Source: DASQJL01 sp036380835
GTDB taxonomy: Bacteria; Eisenbacteria; RBG-16-71-46; SZUA-252
Length of the DNA stretch: 64,000 bases
Assembly: GCA_036380835.1 (NCBI GenBank)
Contig: DASVDZ010000047.1
Span: forward strand, 1-64,000
Reading direction: 5' to 3'
Below the pieces are notes generated by a model. It was not told the origin of the DNA and did no database searches. It was given only the letters and a program-made list of their open reading frames with translations. Within the stretch, counting starts at the first letter, position 1. Each line of letters starts with the position of its first letter. This document shows, one piece after another, positions 33,549 to 42,993 of this stretch. The position numbers and the translations under genes are program-made.

Positions 33549-34834
33549 CCGCCCTCGAGCCGGTCCGCGTTCCCCGCCCGGGGCCGCCCGTGCCCTCGGA
33601 TCGAATCGCGCGCATCCAGGAGGCGCTCCGCGAGGACGGGCTCGCCGGATGGCTCCTCTTCGATTTCCACGGAAGCAATCCGATCGCGCGCTCGGTGCTC
33701 GGAATGGCCGCCGCGCCGAACGCGGCGAAGACGACGCGGCGCTGGTTCTACCTCGTTCCCGCGCGCGGCGAGCCCTGGAAGATCGTGCAGCGGATCGAGC
33801 CGCGCGTCCTCGACCACCTGCCCGGGAGCCCGAGGACGTACACGACGTGGCAGGATCTCGACGCCGCCCTGGCGGCCCTGGTCCACGACGTGGTGGCGAC
33901 GCACGGCACGACCGGGGGATGGGCTCCGGCGCTCGCCATGGAGTACTCCCCCTCGGCGCGCCTCCCGTACGTCTCCAAGGTGGACGCGGGCACGGTGGAG
34001 CTGGTCCGCGCCGCGGGCGCCCAGGTCGTCTCCTCGGCCGACCTCGCGCAGCGCTTCGACGGCGTGCTCGCCCCGGACGCGCGCCGGGACCACGTGGCGA
34101 CGGGGCGCGTGCTCCACGGCATCCTGGCGGCCGCCTTCGCTCGGACGCGGGATCTCGTGCTCGCCGCCAAGCGGAGCCGCGCGCCCGAGCCGACCGAGGT
34201 CTCGCTCCAGCGGTTCCTCCTCGAAGCGTTCGACGCGGAGGGGCTCGTCTCCTCCGACCCCCCGGCCGTGGCGGTGAACGAGCATTCCGGCGATCCGCAC
34301 TTCAGCACCGATCCGGGCGACGATCGCCCCATTCGCGAGGGGGACCTTCTCCTGGTCGACGCATGGGCCAAGCGGAACGCCAAGGGCGCGATCTACGCCG
34401 ACTACACCCAGGTGGCCCACGTGGGCGCGTCGGTCCCGGACCGGCGCCGCGAGGTCTTCGAAGCGGCGCGCGACGCGCGGGACGCCGCCGTGCGGCTCGT
34501 GCGGGGCGCGTTCGAAGCCCGCCGGCCGGTGCGCGGATGCGACGTCGACGACGCGGCCCGCGCCGTGATCCAAGGGCGCGGCTACGGCGAGCGGTTCGTG
34601 CATCGCCTCGGGCACTCGATCGGCGAGGAGGTGCACGCGAACGGCGTCCACCTCGACAACCTGGAGACGTGCGACGAGCGGAGGCTCCTGGACGGCACGC
34701 TCGTCTCCGTGGAACCGGGCGTCTACCTCGAGGAATTCGGGGTGCGCACCGAGGTGAATCTCCTGATCGACGGTGGGGAGGTCGTGGTCACCACCGAGCC
34801 GATCCAGCGGGAGCTGCCCGCGCTCCTCGCGTGA
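33545..34834 (+). CDS. M24 family peptidase, second copy
   Basis: 429 residues, GTG start inside the hflX stop (GTGA). Metal ligands: LLVDAWAKRNAKGAIYADYTQ (two Asp), VHRLGHSIGEEVH (His), VSVEPGVYLEEFGVRTEVN (two Glu). The N-terminal domain is longer and unlike that of the peptidase at 31151, so the two are paralogues of different subfamilies rather than a recent duplication. It is probably a proline-specific amino- or dipeptidase. The ArfB gene begins 22 bp after it. Confidence 0.87.
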   Translation: MTALEPVRVPRPGPPVPSDRIARIQEALREDGLAGWLLFDFHGSNPIARSVLGMAAAPNAAKTTRRWFYLVPARGEPWKIVQRIEPRVLDHLPGSPRTYTTWQDLDAALAALVHDVVATHGTTGGWAPALAMEYSPSARLPYVSKVDAGTVELVRAAGAQVVSSADLAQRFDGVLAPDARRDHVATGRVLHGILAAAFARTRDLVLAAKRSRAPEPTEVSLQRFLLEAFDAEGLVSSDPPAVAVNEHSGDPHFSTDPGDDRPIREGDLLLVDAWAKRNAKGAIYADYTQVAHVGASVPDRRREVFEAARDARDAAVRLVRGAFEARRPVRGCDVDDAARAVIQGRGYGERFVHRLGHSIGEEVHANGVHLDNLETCDERRLLDGTLVSVEPGVYLEEFGVRTEVNLLIDGGEVVVTTEPIQRELPALLA

Positions 34835-34856
34835 GATCCGTGGCGAGCCCGGCGCC

Positions 34857-35270
34857 GTGATCCCGCCCCTTCGAGAGCTGGTCTTCCGCACGTCGCGCGC
34901 CGGCGGGCCCGGCGGACAGAACGTGAACAAGGTGGAGACCCGGGTCGAGGCGATCTGGAACGCCGAGCGCTCCCCGTCGTTGACCGAGGAGCAGCGGGCC
35001 CGTCTTCGCGCGGCGCTGGGACGGCGACTTCACGCCGACGGGACGATTCGCGTCGTGAGCCAGAAGGAGCGGACGCAGCACGCGAACCGCGACGCCGCGA
35101 TAGGGCGGCTGCGCCAGCTCGTGCGCGCCGCGCTCCTGCCACGGAAGCGCCGGACGGCGACCCGCCCGACGGCCGGGTCGAAGGAGGAACGGCTCTCCGA
35201 GAAGAAGCGTCGAAGCGCCGCGAAGCGCGGGCGGACGCGCCCCCGGGGGTGGGCCGCGGGCGAGGACTGA
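34857..35270 (+). CDS. arfB: ArfB-type peptidyl-tRNA hydrolase (ribosome rescue)
   Basis: 137 residues. The RF-1-like catalytic domain has the GGQ at 19-21 inside TSRAGGPGGQNVNKVETRVE, then RIRVVSQ-type strands and QHANRDAAIGRL. The C-terminal 45 residues are a Lys/Arg-rich tail (KRRTATRPTAGSKEERLSEK) that in ArfB enters the empty mRNA channel of a stalled ribosome. Length matches ArfB (about 140). The start is a GTG; the frame is open upstream, but that part overlaps the peptidase gene. It ends the peptidase-hflX-peptidase run. Confidence 0.93.
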   Translation: MIPPLRELVFRTSRAGGPGGQNVNKVETRVEAIWNAERSPSLTEEQRARLRAALGRRLHADGTIRVVSQKERTQHANRDAAIGRLRQLVRAALLPRKRRTATRPTAGSKEERLSEKKRRSAAKRGRTRPRGWAAGED

Positions 35271-35284
35271 TGGCTCCACAAAAC

Positions 35285-35307
35285 ATTGCAAGGCAATATG
35301 TTATACT
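35285..35307 (+). promoter_or_regulatory. extended -10 promoter with an inverted repeat upstream
   Basis: TGTTATACT at 35299-35307 is an extended -10 (TGn plus TATACT). Directly upstream, ATTGC-AAG-GCAAT (35285-35297) is a perfect 5 bp inverted repeat that could be an operator. The patch is strongly AT-rich against GC-rich neighbours. It lies after the arfB stop and about 180 bp before the binding-protein gene, which it probably drives together with the kinase gene. Confidence 0.55.
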
Positions 35308-35482
35308 GATCCACCGTCGCCCGTTTCGCCCACCGCGGGCCGCTTCCTCCCCTCAAGTTGTGCCCCCTCGTCTCCGATAACTAACGAGGCGGTCGTACCG
35401 GCGCCCGGCCACCGGACCCGGCGATCGACGCCGTCGGCGCGGGCCGACCGGATCCGTCGTTCCCATCGGAGAGCCGGTACCC

Positions 35483-37189
35483 ATGACTCCAATCCACCGT
35501 CGTGCGGGCAAGAAGACGCTCGTCCTCGCCGCCCTGGCCGTGGTCGGCCTCGCCGTGGCGATCCCCGTGGCGCTCAAGCGGCTCCCGATTCCGACGCCCC
35601 CCGAGCCCCCGAAGGAGAGCGCCCGGACCAGCCCCGCCGGCGGGTCGGGCTCCCCCTCGATCTTCCGCTTCTACCAGGAAAACCCGGAGACCATGGACCC
35701 GCCGCTCGCGTCGGACTCCTACTCTTCCGCGGTGGTGGCCCAGATCTACAGCCCGCTCGTCGGCTTGACGTCCGACCTCGAGCCCACGCCGCAGGTGGCC
35801 GAGAGCTGGACCATCTCCCGCGACGGCCTTCGCTACGTGTTCCATGTCCGCCCGGGAGTTCGCTTCCATACGGGTCGCGAGGTGACGGCCGAGGATTTCG
35901 TCTACTCGCTGACGCGCGTCTTCAGCGAACCCTATCGTTCCCAGGGACTGGCCGCCGGCTACCTCGACGCCATCGTGGGCGCCCACGAATTCATGAGCGG
36001 CAAGTCGGACCGCGTCGCCGGCATCCGCGCGTTGTCGCGCTACATGCTCGAAGTGCGTCTCGTGCGGCCGTACCCCGCGCTCCTCTCGGCGCTCGCCCTC
36101 GACCAAACCTCCGCCGTCCCGCGCGAGCTGATCGAGACGAAGGGCCCGCAGGCGCTCGAGTCGACGCCCGTCGGCACCGGTCCCTTCCGCTTCGTCCGGC
36201 GCGAGGGCCGGCAGGCGGTCGTGCTCGCGGCGAATCCCGACTACTTCATGGGGCGGCCCGGCGTCGACACGCTGATCTTCTACTCGCCGAGCGGTGAGGT
36301 GACCACGCTCGGCGCCGAGGCGCTCCTCGAGGGCCGCGCGACGCTGAGCCAGCTCCCGAGCGGGCGGATCGAGGAATTCCGCGCCCGTCCCGGCATCGCG
36401 GTGCTCCGGTGGAACGACCTGAGCCTCGCCTTCGTCGGCATGAACACCTCGAAGCCGCCGCTCGACGACCCGCGCGTCCGCCGCGCGATCGCGCTCGCGA
36501 TGGACCGCCAGGGAATGCTGAACGCGAGGCCCGAGGGGAAATCGCTCGCGACCGGGATCCTCCCGCCGGGTCTCCCGGGCTACGCGCCGGCGCAGAAGGT
36601 CTACGTCCGGGACGTCGACGCGGCGCGGACCCTCCTCCGCGAGGCCGGATACGCCCCGGATCACCCCCTGCCGCCCCTGACCCTCTGGAAGTCGATCGGG
36701 AGCCAGGACACGAAGGCGGTCGATTCGGCGATGGTGGCCTCCCTCGCGGAAGCCGGCATCCGCGTCCAGGTCCGGGCCGTGACATGGAGCGTGCTCGACA
36801 GCCTGATCACCCGCCGCAAGGCCGAGCTCTTCAGCCTCGCGTGGGTCGCCGACATCCCGGATCCGGACACGTTCCTTCGCGCGCTCTTCTATTCGACCAG
36901 CTCCACCAACTATTTCGGATTCCGGGACGCGGCCGTGGATTCGCTCCTCAACGCGGCCCGCGCGGCCGTCGATCCGACGATCCGGATGGGCGCGTACCGC
37001 CGGGCCGAGGAGTCGATCCTCCGGTCGGCGCCCTTCGTTCCCCTCTACAACACCGCGAGCTTCATCGGCATCCGGGACGATGTCGAGGGGCTCGAGATGA
37101 ACCCCCTCGGCATCTCCACGCTCGCGATGGAGAAGCTCCGGTTCGCCCCGTCGGGCGAAGGCTCCGATGGACGACACGTCACTCGCTGA
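35483..37189 (+). CDS. membrane-anchored ABC-type solute-binding protein (SBP family 5)
   Basis: 568 residues. An N-terminal helix (TLVLAALAVVGLAVAIPVAL, about 12-31) without a lipobox Cys serves as an uncleaved anchor, then a Pro-rich linker. The family 5 oligopeptide/dipeptide-binding fold follows: PETMDPPLASDSYSS, IYSPLVGLTSDLEPTPQVAE, GLRYVFHVRPGVRFHTG, VTAEDFVYSLTR, VGTGPFRFVRREG, AIALAMDRQGML. No permease or ATPase gene lies nearby. Instead its last 23 bp overlap a hybrid histidine kinase, which suggests ligand sensing as much as transport. Confidence 0.87.
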   Translation: MTPIHRRAGKKTLVLAALAVVGLAVAIPVALKRLPIPTPPEPPKESARTSPAGGSGSPSIFRFYQENPETMDPPLASDSYSSAVVAQIYSPLVGLTSDLEPTPQVAESWTISRDGLRYVFHVRPGVRFHTGREVTAEDFVYSLTRVFSEPYRSQGLAAGYLDAIVGAHEFMSGKSDRVAGIRALSRYMLEVRLVRPYPALLSALALDQTSAVPRELIETKGPQALESTPVGTGPFRFVRREGRQAVVLAANPDYFMGRPGVDTLIFYSPSGEVTTLGAEALLEGRATLSQLPSGRIEEFRARPGIAVLRWNDLSLAFVGMNTSKPPLDDPRVRRAIALAMDRQGMLNARPEGKSLATGILPPGLPGYAPAQKVYVRDVDAARTLLREAGYAPDHPLPPLTLWKSIGSQDTKAVDSAMVASLAEAGIRVQVRAVTWSVLDSLITRRKAELFSLAWVADIPDPDTFLRALFYSTSSTNYFGFRDAAVDSLLNAARAAVDPTIRMGAYRRAEESILRSAPFVPLYNTASFIGIRDDVEGLEMNPLGISTLAMEKLRFAPSGEGSDGRHVTR

Positions 37190-39536
37190 CGGCCCGCGGC
37201 GGCCGCGCGGCGGGCTCCAGGCGCGGATCTTCCTGACCTTCGGCGTCATCGTCGTCGGCCTGGTGGCCGCCGCGGTCACGTTCTTCGTGCGCTCCGAAAG
37301 CGACTCGCTCCTGCGCGAGACGCGGAAGCGCGGCCTCGCCGTCGCGCGGAGCATCGCCTGGCTCTCCACGCCGTCCCTCCTCTCCTACAACTACATCGCC
37401 TTGAATCAGGCGGCGAGCCGCTCCCAGGCCGGAGGCGAGATCGCCTACGTCGTGATCTACGACAAGGAGGGCCAGATCGCCGCGGACAGCCGGGTCCGGA
37501 ATTCGTTCGGGCAGCCGCCGCGGGACGCCGCCGACTACGAGGCGCAGTCGGTTCGCGAGGAGCGCTGGAAGTTCATCCCGCTGCGACGCCCCGGGGAGCC
37601 CCGGATCCTCGAGATCCTGCTCCCCGTGTTCGTGGACGGCTATCAGGTGAAGTGGGGCACCGTGCGGGTCGGGCTGTCGCTCGAGAACGTCGATCGCGAG
37701 ATCGCGGCGCTGACGCAGAACCTGGTGGTGGCCGGCATCCTGGCCGCCATGCTCTGCCTCTTCGCCGCGCGCGCGGCCGCGGGGAGCATCACCCGCCCGA
37801 TCGCGCGCCTGGTCTCCGCGACCCGCGCGATCGCGAAGGGCGACTACTCGCAGCGCGTGAATCTCCGGACGGGCGACGAGCTGGAGACCCTGGCGTGGCA
37901 CTTCGACCGCATGGCCGACGAGGTGCAGCGACAGCAGGCCGAGATCCTCGCCAGCCGCGAGAACCTCGCGCGGATGAACCAGACCCTGGAGGCGGCGGTC
38001 GACGCCCGGACCCACGCGCTCGTGGAATCGGAGGCGAAGTACCGCGTCCTCTTCGAATCGTCTCCCCAGGGGCTCCTGATCGTCCAGTCGGGGAAGGCGG
38101 TGTTCGCGAATCCGGCCATCGAGCGCATCTCGGGCCGCCGCGCCGCCCGGCTCCTCGAGGCGGGATTCGACCCCGTGGACCTCTTCACCGAGGAGGCCCA
38201 CGACGGAATCCGCATGTCGATCGCGTTCCCCGAGCAGCACACCGCTCAGATCACGACCGAGATCATCCGCACCACCGGCGAGCACGTGCCCGTGGAGGTG
38301 CAGACGGCGCCGCTCGTGTTCCAGAACGAGCCGGCGACGATGATGCTCATCTCGGACGTCTCGAAGCTCCGGGACCTCCAAGATCGCCTCATGCGCGGCG
38401 AGAAACTCCGGGCGCTGGGGGAGCTGGCGGCCGGCGTGGCGCACGACTTCAACAACAACCTCGGCATCATCCTGGGCCGGACGCAGCTCCTGCTCCTCCG
38501 CGCGACCGACCCCGACGTCGTGTCGGGACTGAACGTGATCCGCCAGGCCGCGACCGACGGGGGCGAGGCCGTCCGCCGGATCCAGCAGTTCAGCCGGGTT
38601 CGGGAAGACGGGACGCACGAGCCGCTCGACCTGCCGGAGCTGGCGGCCGAGGTCGTCGAGATCACGCGCGGCAAGTGGAAGAACGAGGCGGAGCGGCGCG
38701 GCGTGAAGGTGGACGTCCGGGTCGAGTCGCGGGACCCGCGGCCGATCCTCGGCTCGCGCGCCGAGATCCGCGAGGCGCTGACGAACCTGATCTTCAACGC
38801 CGTGGACGCCCTCCCTCAGGGCGGCTCCATCGCCATCCGCTGCGGCTCCGAGGATTCGGTCTCGGTGGTCGAGGTGGCGGACGACGGCGTCGGCATGACG
38901 GACGACGTGAGGGCGAGGATCTTCGAGCCGTTCTACACGACCAAGGGGCTCTCCGGCACCGGCCTCGGGCTCTCGATGGTCTACGGCATCGTCTCACGGC
39001 ACCGCGGGACGGTCGACGTGACGACCGCCCCGGGGGCCGGGACCACGGTGCGCATGCGGTTCCCGGTGACGGAGCGAGCCGAACCGGCCCCGCCGGCGGA
39101 GCCGGCGAAACGGACCTCGGTCCGCGCCCGGGTCCTCGTCGTCGACGACGAGCCGGAGATCCTGAGCGTCCTCCGCGAGGCGCTCACCGAGACCGGGCAC
39201 GAGGTCACGACGGCGGGATCGGGCACCGAGGGGATCGAGCGCTTCCGCGAGGGAACGTTCGACGCCGTGCTCTCGGATCTCGGCATGGCCGACGTGAGCG
39301 GCTGGGAGCTGGCGCGGGTCGTCCGGGCGGAGGGCCCGCCGCGGATCGTGCTGGGCCTCGTCACCGGATGGGGCGCGACGATCAGCGACGAGATGGTGAA
39401 CGCGCACGGCGTGAACTTCGTCGTGAGCAAGCCGTTCGACGTCGCCCAGCTCATCGCGCAACTCGACGAATCGCTCGGCCCGCGGGAGGCTACTCCTCGG
39501 AAATCCGCTTCACCCAGCGAGTATCGCCCGACTTGA
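37167..39536 (+). CDS. hybrid sensor histidine kinase (HAMP, PAS, kinase, receiver)
   Basis: 789 residues. Helix 1 about 20-42; an extracytoplasmic sensor about 43-185; helix 2 about 186-208 (VVAGILAAMLCLFAARAAA); HAMP to about 262 with a coiled coil; PAS about 290-410. The HisKA phospho-acceptor is His 426 in GVAHDFNNN. HATPase: NLIFNAVDALPQGG, VADDGVGM, PFYTTKGLSGTGLGLS. The C-terminal receiver (about 655-775) has VVDDE, Asp 704 in LSDLGM and KPF. No output regulator gene is adjacent. The 23 bp overlap with the binding-protein gene implies a functional pair. Confidence 0.92.
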   Translation: MDDTSLADGPRRPRGGLQARIFLTFGVIVVGLVAAAVTFFVRSESDSLLRETRKRGLAVARSIAWLSTPSLLSYNYIALNQAASRSQAGGEIAYVVIYDKEGQIAADSRVRNSFGQPPRDAADYEAQSVREERWKFIPLRRPGEPRILEILLPVFVDGYQVKWGTVRVGLSLENVDREIAALTQNLVVAGILAAMLCLFAARAAAGSITRPIARLVSATRAIAKGDYSQRVNLRTGDELETLAWHFDRMADEVQRQQAEILASRENLARMNQTLEAAVDARTHALVESEAKYRVLFESSPQGLLIVQSGKAVFANPAIERISGRRAARLLEAGFDPVDLFTEEAHDGIRMSIAFPEQHTAQITTEIIRTTGEHVPVEVQTAPLVFQNEPATMMLISDVSKLRDLQDRLMRGEKLRALGELAAGVAHDFNNNLGIILGRTQLLLLRATDPDVVSGLNVIRQAATDGGEAVRRIQQFSRVREDGTHEPLDLPELAAEVVEITRGKWKNEAERRGVKVDVRVESRDPRPILGSRAEIREALTNLIFNAVDALPQGGSIAIRCGSEDSVSVVEVADDGVGMTDDVRARIFEPFYTTKGLSGTGLGLSMVYGIVSRHRGTVDVTTAPGAGTTVRMRFPVTERAEPAPPAEPAKRTSVRARVLVVDDEPEILSVLREALTETGHEVTTAGSGTEGIERFREGTFDAVLSDLGMADVSGWELARVVRAEGPPRIVLGLVTGWGATISDEMVNAHGVNFVVSKPFDVAQLIAQLDESLGPREATPRKSASPSEYRPT

Positions 39537-39999
39537 GCCGTCGCTGGCGGTAGCCCATCGCCGCGAGAAAGCGCTCCCCGTCGTCGTATCCCTCCGGAAC
39601 GTCCGCCGCGATCGTCGGAACGCCGAACTCGTCCGACAGGAACCCCTCCACCAGCTCGAGCGCCGCGCGGCCGTACCCCTTGCCCCGTTCGGCTTGGGCC
39701 AGAAGGAGCCCGCGAAGCGTGGCCGGCACCTCGTCCGAGCCGACCTCGACTTCGATCGTCCCGATGAGGGTCTTGCTGTCGGTGCGCCGAACGGCGAAGT
39801 AGAAGCGGTTCTCGTCCGAGATCGCCTCCTCGTACATCATCTCGACGTCGACCGGATCGAAATCGGCGTTGCCGGTCAGCGCCTCGAAGTAGTCGGGGGC
39901 GTCGAGGTAGACCTTCCAGATCGCGGGGAGGTGCTCGACGCCGGGCACCTCGAGGTAGACCAGGGGCCCGTCGATACGCGTGGTGGTGGATCCGCTCAT
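39490..39999 (-). CDS. GNAT family N-acetyltransferase
   Basis: 169 residues with the GNAT core: YFAVRRTDSKTLIGTIEVEV, then the acetyl-CoA pyrophosphate loop QAERGKGYGRAALELVEGFL and the C-terminal FLAAMGYRQRRLK. It is close to the RimJ/RimL branch by layout, substrate unknown. Its ATG overlaps the stop of the M6 protease gene (ATGA), so it is translationally coupled. Its 3' end overlaps the convergent histidine kinase gene by 47 bp, a long overlap in which both proteins remain plausible. Confidence 0.82.
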   Translation of the reverse strand: MSGSTTTRIDGPLVYLEVPGVEHLPAIWKVYLDAPDYFEALTGNADFDPVDVEMMYEEAISDENRFYFAVRRTDSKTLIGTIEVEVGSDEVPATLRGLLLAQAERGKGYGRAALELVEGFLSDEFGVPTIAADVPEGYDDGERFLAAMGYRQRRLKSGDTRWVKRISEE

Positions 40000-42956
40000 C
40001 GCAGGAGTACCGCCTTTTGGACGCGCGTCCGATTGCCGGAGCGCAGCTCGAAGAGGTAGACGCCCGATCCGACCGGCCGTCCGTGGTCGTCGGTGCCGTC
40101 CCACGTGAACGCGGCGTCCGACGGGACGCCCCGTCCCTGGGCCAGGGTCCGGACGGCGCTGCCGTCCGCACGGTAGACGCGTAGCACAAAGGGGGCGTCG
40201 CGGTCCAGCGTGACCGGGATCGTCGCGCGGGGGTTGAAGGGATTGGGTCGAATCCGTCCCAGCGTCAGGGCGCGCGGCGCGCCGTCCCCCTCCGCCGGCA
40301 CCCGCACCGGGACCGGGCCCGCCTCCACCGACGTCTCCCCGGCTCGCGAGACGACGAGCCAGTACCGGTACGAGCCTCCGGGAGCGACGTCGAGGTCGAC
40401 GTACGCCCCGTCGCCGAGGGCGCCCGGGATGGTCGCGATGCGGCTCCGCGCGCCCGAACCGGCCGCCCGGTCGATCCCGACGGTCACCGCGCGATCGCGC
40501 GAGACCGTCCAGTCGAGCCGCACGGAGGGCGGCTCCCCCGCCGGCGCCGACGCGTCGAATCGCTGCAGCTCGATGGCGGTCGTCGCGCACGGGGCGTCGC
40601 CCGTGACCAGCACGTCGTCGATCCACCATCCGAGCCCTTCGTCGGGAGGCTGGGACGTGAACCGGAACGCGATCTGGACGACGCCCGAGTACCCCGTGAG
40701 CGGGACGGCCGCCTCGGTGAACGTGGTCTGGGTGCCGCTCCACTTGTCGCCGGTGTTGTATCCGCCGACCGGCGTGAGCGGCGTCCACGTGGCGCCGGAG
40801 TTGGTGCTGATCTCGACGCTCAGCCCATCGAAGGCGAACTGCGTATCGTAGCGCTGCCAGAACCGAAGCGTGTCGGCGATGCCCTCGAGTCGAATGGGCT
40901 GGCTCACGAGGCGCGCGTCCTCCGAGGGCGCGTAGTGCCCGATCAACCCCGACGGGCCGAGGCGCCACGCCCAGGTCCCCCCGGGCGTATGGTTGATTCC
41001 CGATTCCCGGTGCCACTCGTTGACCCCGCCGCACCCCGCCGGGATCGCGACCCAGAGGCGGCTCGTACCCTCGAAATCCTCGCAGATCCCGCTCCGCTGG
41101 CCGAGGAGGACCTGGACGCTGTCCTCCATCACGAGGCCCGCGGGGCCGTTCACGACGTAATGGAAGCTCACCCCCTCCGGATCGGGGCTCGAATTGATGG
41201 CGGCATAGATGGTGGTGCCCGAGTCGGAGGCCGCGCCGGGGATCGCTCCGTAGTAGATGGAATCCGCCAGGAGCCCGATGTAGAGGCTCGTGGTCTGGAC
41301 CCGGGCGCTCAGCTCGCCCGTGGCCGTGTTTCCGAGATTGAGGAGCGGGAATCGGAAGCGCACCGTCTCGCCCGGCTCCGCCAAGCCGTTCCCGTTGTTG
41401 TTGGGGAATCCGTCGAGCGGCGAATCGTCCATCACCACGGCCCGCCGGCGGACGGTGGTCCCGCCGACGTAGAAGTCGGCCAGGATCGACTGGCCGACCT
41501 CCGCCACGTTCTGGACGGAGACCTGGGAGATGCCGCCGCAGTACGAGTTGCTGTTCGGGCAGGTCGTCGGATCGAACGTGGTGCGCGCGGCGAGCCCCGG
41601 CCACGGATCGTAGCGGTCGCCGCGATTTCCGCGCACGCTCACCGTCCCCTCGCACACGGTCTGCGACGCCGACGATCCGCTGCTCCAATCGAGGTTCTGC
41701 ACCCCGGTGAAACCGCCCGCCGATTCGACGCCGCCGCCCTCCTCGACGTCCACCATCTTGTGCGAGGCGTCGTTGTTCCCGATGATCCCGCCGTCCACGT
41801 GATAGATCAGGAGCCCGTGCGACGGCGGGTTGCCGTCGAGGTTGTCCTCGATCGAGTTCCGCACCAGGCCGGCGTCGAATCCGATCGGCTGGCGGTTCTC
41901 GAGGAGGAAGTACTCGCTCGCGTCGACGCCGTTGGTCCATAGCCGGAAGACGCGGCCCGACGTCTCGACCGGGGGAACGGTCACGCCCGTGGAGTCCTGG
42001 AGCACCCAGACCGGTTCGACCCAGCCGAGCTGCACCTTGCAGAACGCCGATTGGTGCGCGGGCGAGCTTCCCATCGTCTCGCCGTACCGGTGGGTGTAGA
42101 GCCCCGACGCCATCAGGTCCCACTCGCCGAGCCCCTCGCTCGCTCCGGGCGCGCCGCTCGTGTCGTAGAGATCGGGGAGGCCGAGCACGTGCCCGAATTC
42201 GTGACAGAAGACGCCGATGGTCATGAGCTGGCCCGCCGTCGTCCACGGCGTCGTGATGCCCCACCGCTCGGGCTCGGTCGTGTACGGGAACGCGAGGATG
42301 CCGTCCACCGACGCGGCGCCGCCCGGGAGGTTCCACTTGTGGGACCAGATGTCGCTCTCCTGGCCCGTCTCCTCGCCGCCGGGGCCGGCGTGGACGATGA
42401 AGATGCCGTCCACCACGCCGTCCCCGTCTCCGTCGAACTGCGAGAAGTCGACGTCGGGATCGGCGAGCCGGATCGCGTCGAGCGCCATCTGCTGCGCGTT
42501 GAACGGCGCGCCGCCGAAGCCGCCCTGGTTGTTCGTGTAGTCGCTGTAGGGGCGTGGGGCCGTGTACCACTTCGTGACGAAGCCCGTGATGTCGAATTGC
42601 CCGAGCGACGTCTCGTTGTAGTAGTCGCGCATGCTCCCGGTCGGCACCACCCCCTGGCTGAAGAGGAGCGTGTCGAAGTCGGCGGGCGTGTGATCGACGG
42701 TGTCCGCGGGCATGTCGGTGAACTGGAGGAGGATCACCACGCCCCGGAGCGTCACGCCAGCCGTGCGGCGCGCGCGCTCGGGCGCGTCGACGCCGAGCGG
42801 CCGAACCGGGAGGCGCGGCGCCGGAAGTCCGGCGGCGAAACGTCCGGCGGCGAGGCCGGCGGGGAGCCCGCGGGGGTAGACGGGGGGCGCCGCGGGACAC
42901 GCCGAAGCCCAGAGCAAAGCCAAGGACCCGGCGATGACCGCGAACGCGCGCAACAA
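39996..42956 (-). CDS. secreted M6 family metalloprotease with C-terminal FlgD-like tail
   Basis: 986 residues from a TTG with GGAGGGAG upstream. Signal peptide 1-22, then the immune-inhibitor-A/M6 domain: LRGVVILLQFTDMPAD, DGDGDGVVDGIFIVHAG (175-190, calcium-loop-like) and the zinc site CHEFGHVLGLPD (HExxHxxGxxD, 252-262), with the WDLMASG Met-turn. MAM/jelly-roll-like segments follow (GWWIDDVLVTG). The last 80 residues (RPNPFNPRATIPVTL ... GSGVYLFELRSG, ending KAVLLR) are the FlgD-Ig tail of FCB-group surface proteins. It is likely an exported or surface protease. Confidence 0.88.
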   Translation of the reverse strand: MLRAFAVIAGSLALLWASACPAAPPVYPRGLPAGLAAGRFAAGLPAPRLPVRPLGVDAPERARRTAGVTLRGVVILLQFTDMPADTVDHTPADFDTLLFSQGVVPTGSMRDYYNETSLGQFDITGFVTKWYTAPRPYSDYTNNQGGFGGAPFNAQQMALDAIRLADPDVDFSQFDGDGDGVVDGIFIVHAGPGGEETGQESDIWSHKWNLPGGAASVDGILAFPYTTEPERWGITTPWTTAGQLMTIGVFCHEFGHVLGLPDLYDTSGAPGASEGLGEWDLMASGLYTHRYGETMGSSPAHQSAFCKVQLGWVEPVWVLQDSTGVTVPPVETSGRVFRLWTNGVDASEYFLLENRQPIGFDAGLVRNSIEDNLDGNPPSHGLLIYHVDGGIIGNNDASHKMVDVEEGGGVESAGGFTGVQNLDWSSGSSASQTVCEGTVSVRGNRGDRYDPWPGLAARTTFDPTTCPNSNSYCGGISQVSVQNVAEVGQSILADFYVGGTTVRRRAVVMDDSPLDGFPNNNGNGLAEPGETVRFRFPLLNLGNTATGELSARVQTTSLYIGLLADSIYYGAIPGAASDSGTTIYAAINSSPDPEGVSFHYVVNGPAGLVMEDSVQVLLGQRSGICEDFEGTSRLWVAIPAGCGGVNEWHRESGINHTPGGTWAWRLGPSGLIGHYAPSEDARLVSQPIRLEGIADTLRFWQRYDTQFAFDGLSVEISTNSGATWTPLTPVGGYNTGDKWSGTQTTFTEAAVPLTGYSGVVQIAFRFTSQPPDEGLGWWIDDVLVTGDAPCATTAIELQRFDASAPAGEPPSVRLDWTVSRDRAVTVGIDRAAGSGARSRIATIPGALGDGAYVDLDVAPGGSYRYWLVVSRAGETSVEAGPVPVRVPAEGDGAPRALTLGRIRPNPFNPRATIPVTLDRDAPFVLRVYRADGSAVRTLAQGRGVPSDAAFTWDGTDDHGRPVGSGVYLFELRSGNRTRVQKAVLLR

Positions 42957-42993
42957 CCCGACTCCCTCCGGCAGGGGAAAGTCGTGACGCTGC

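Noticed and set aside
37167..39999. Frameshift or pseudogene at the 47 bp overlap of the kinase and GNAT genes
   Set aside because: Both proteins keep full domain structure to their ends; the overlap affects only the kinase's charged tail and the GNAT's last residues.
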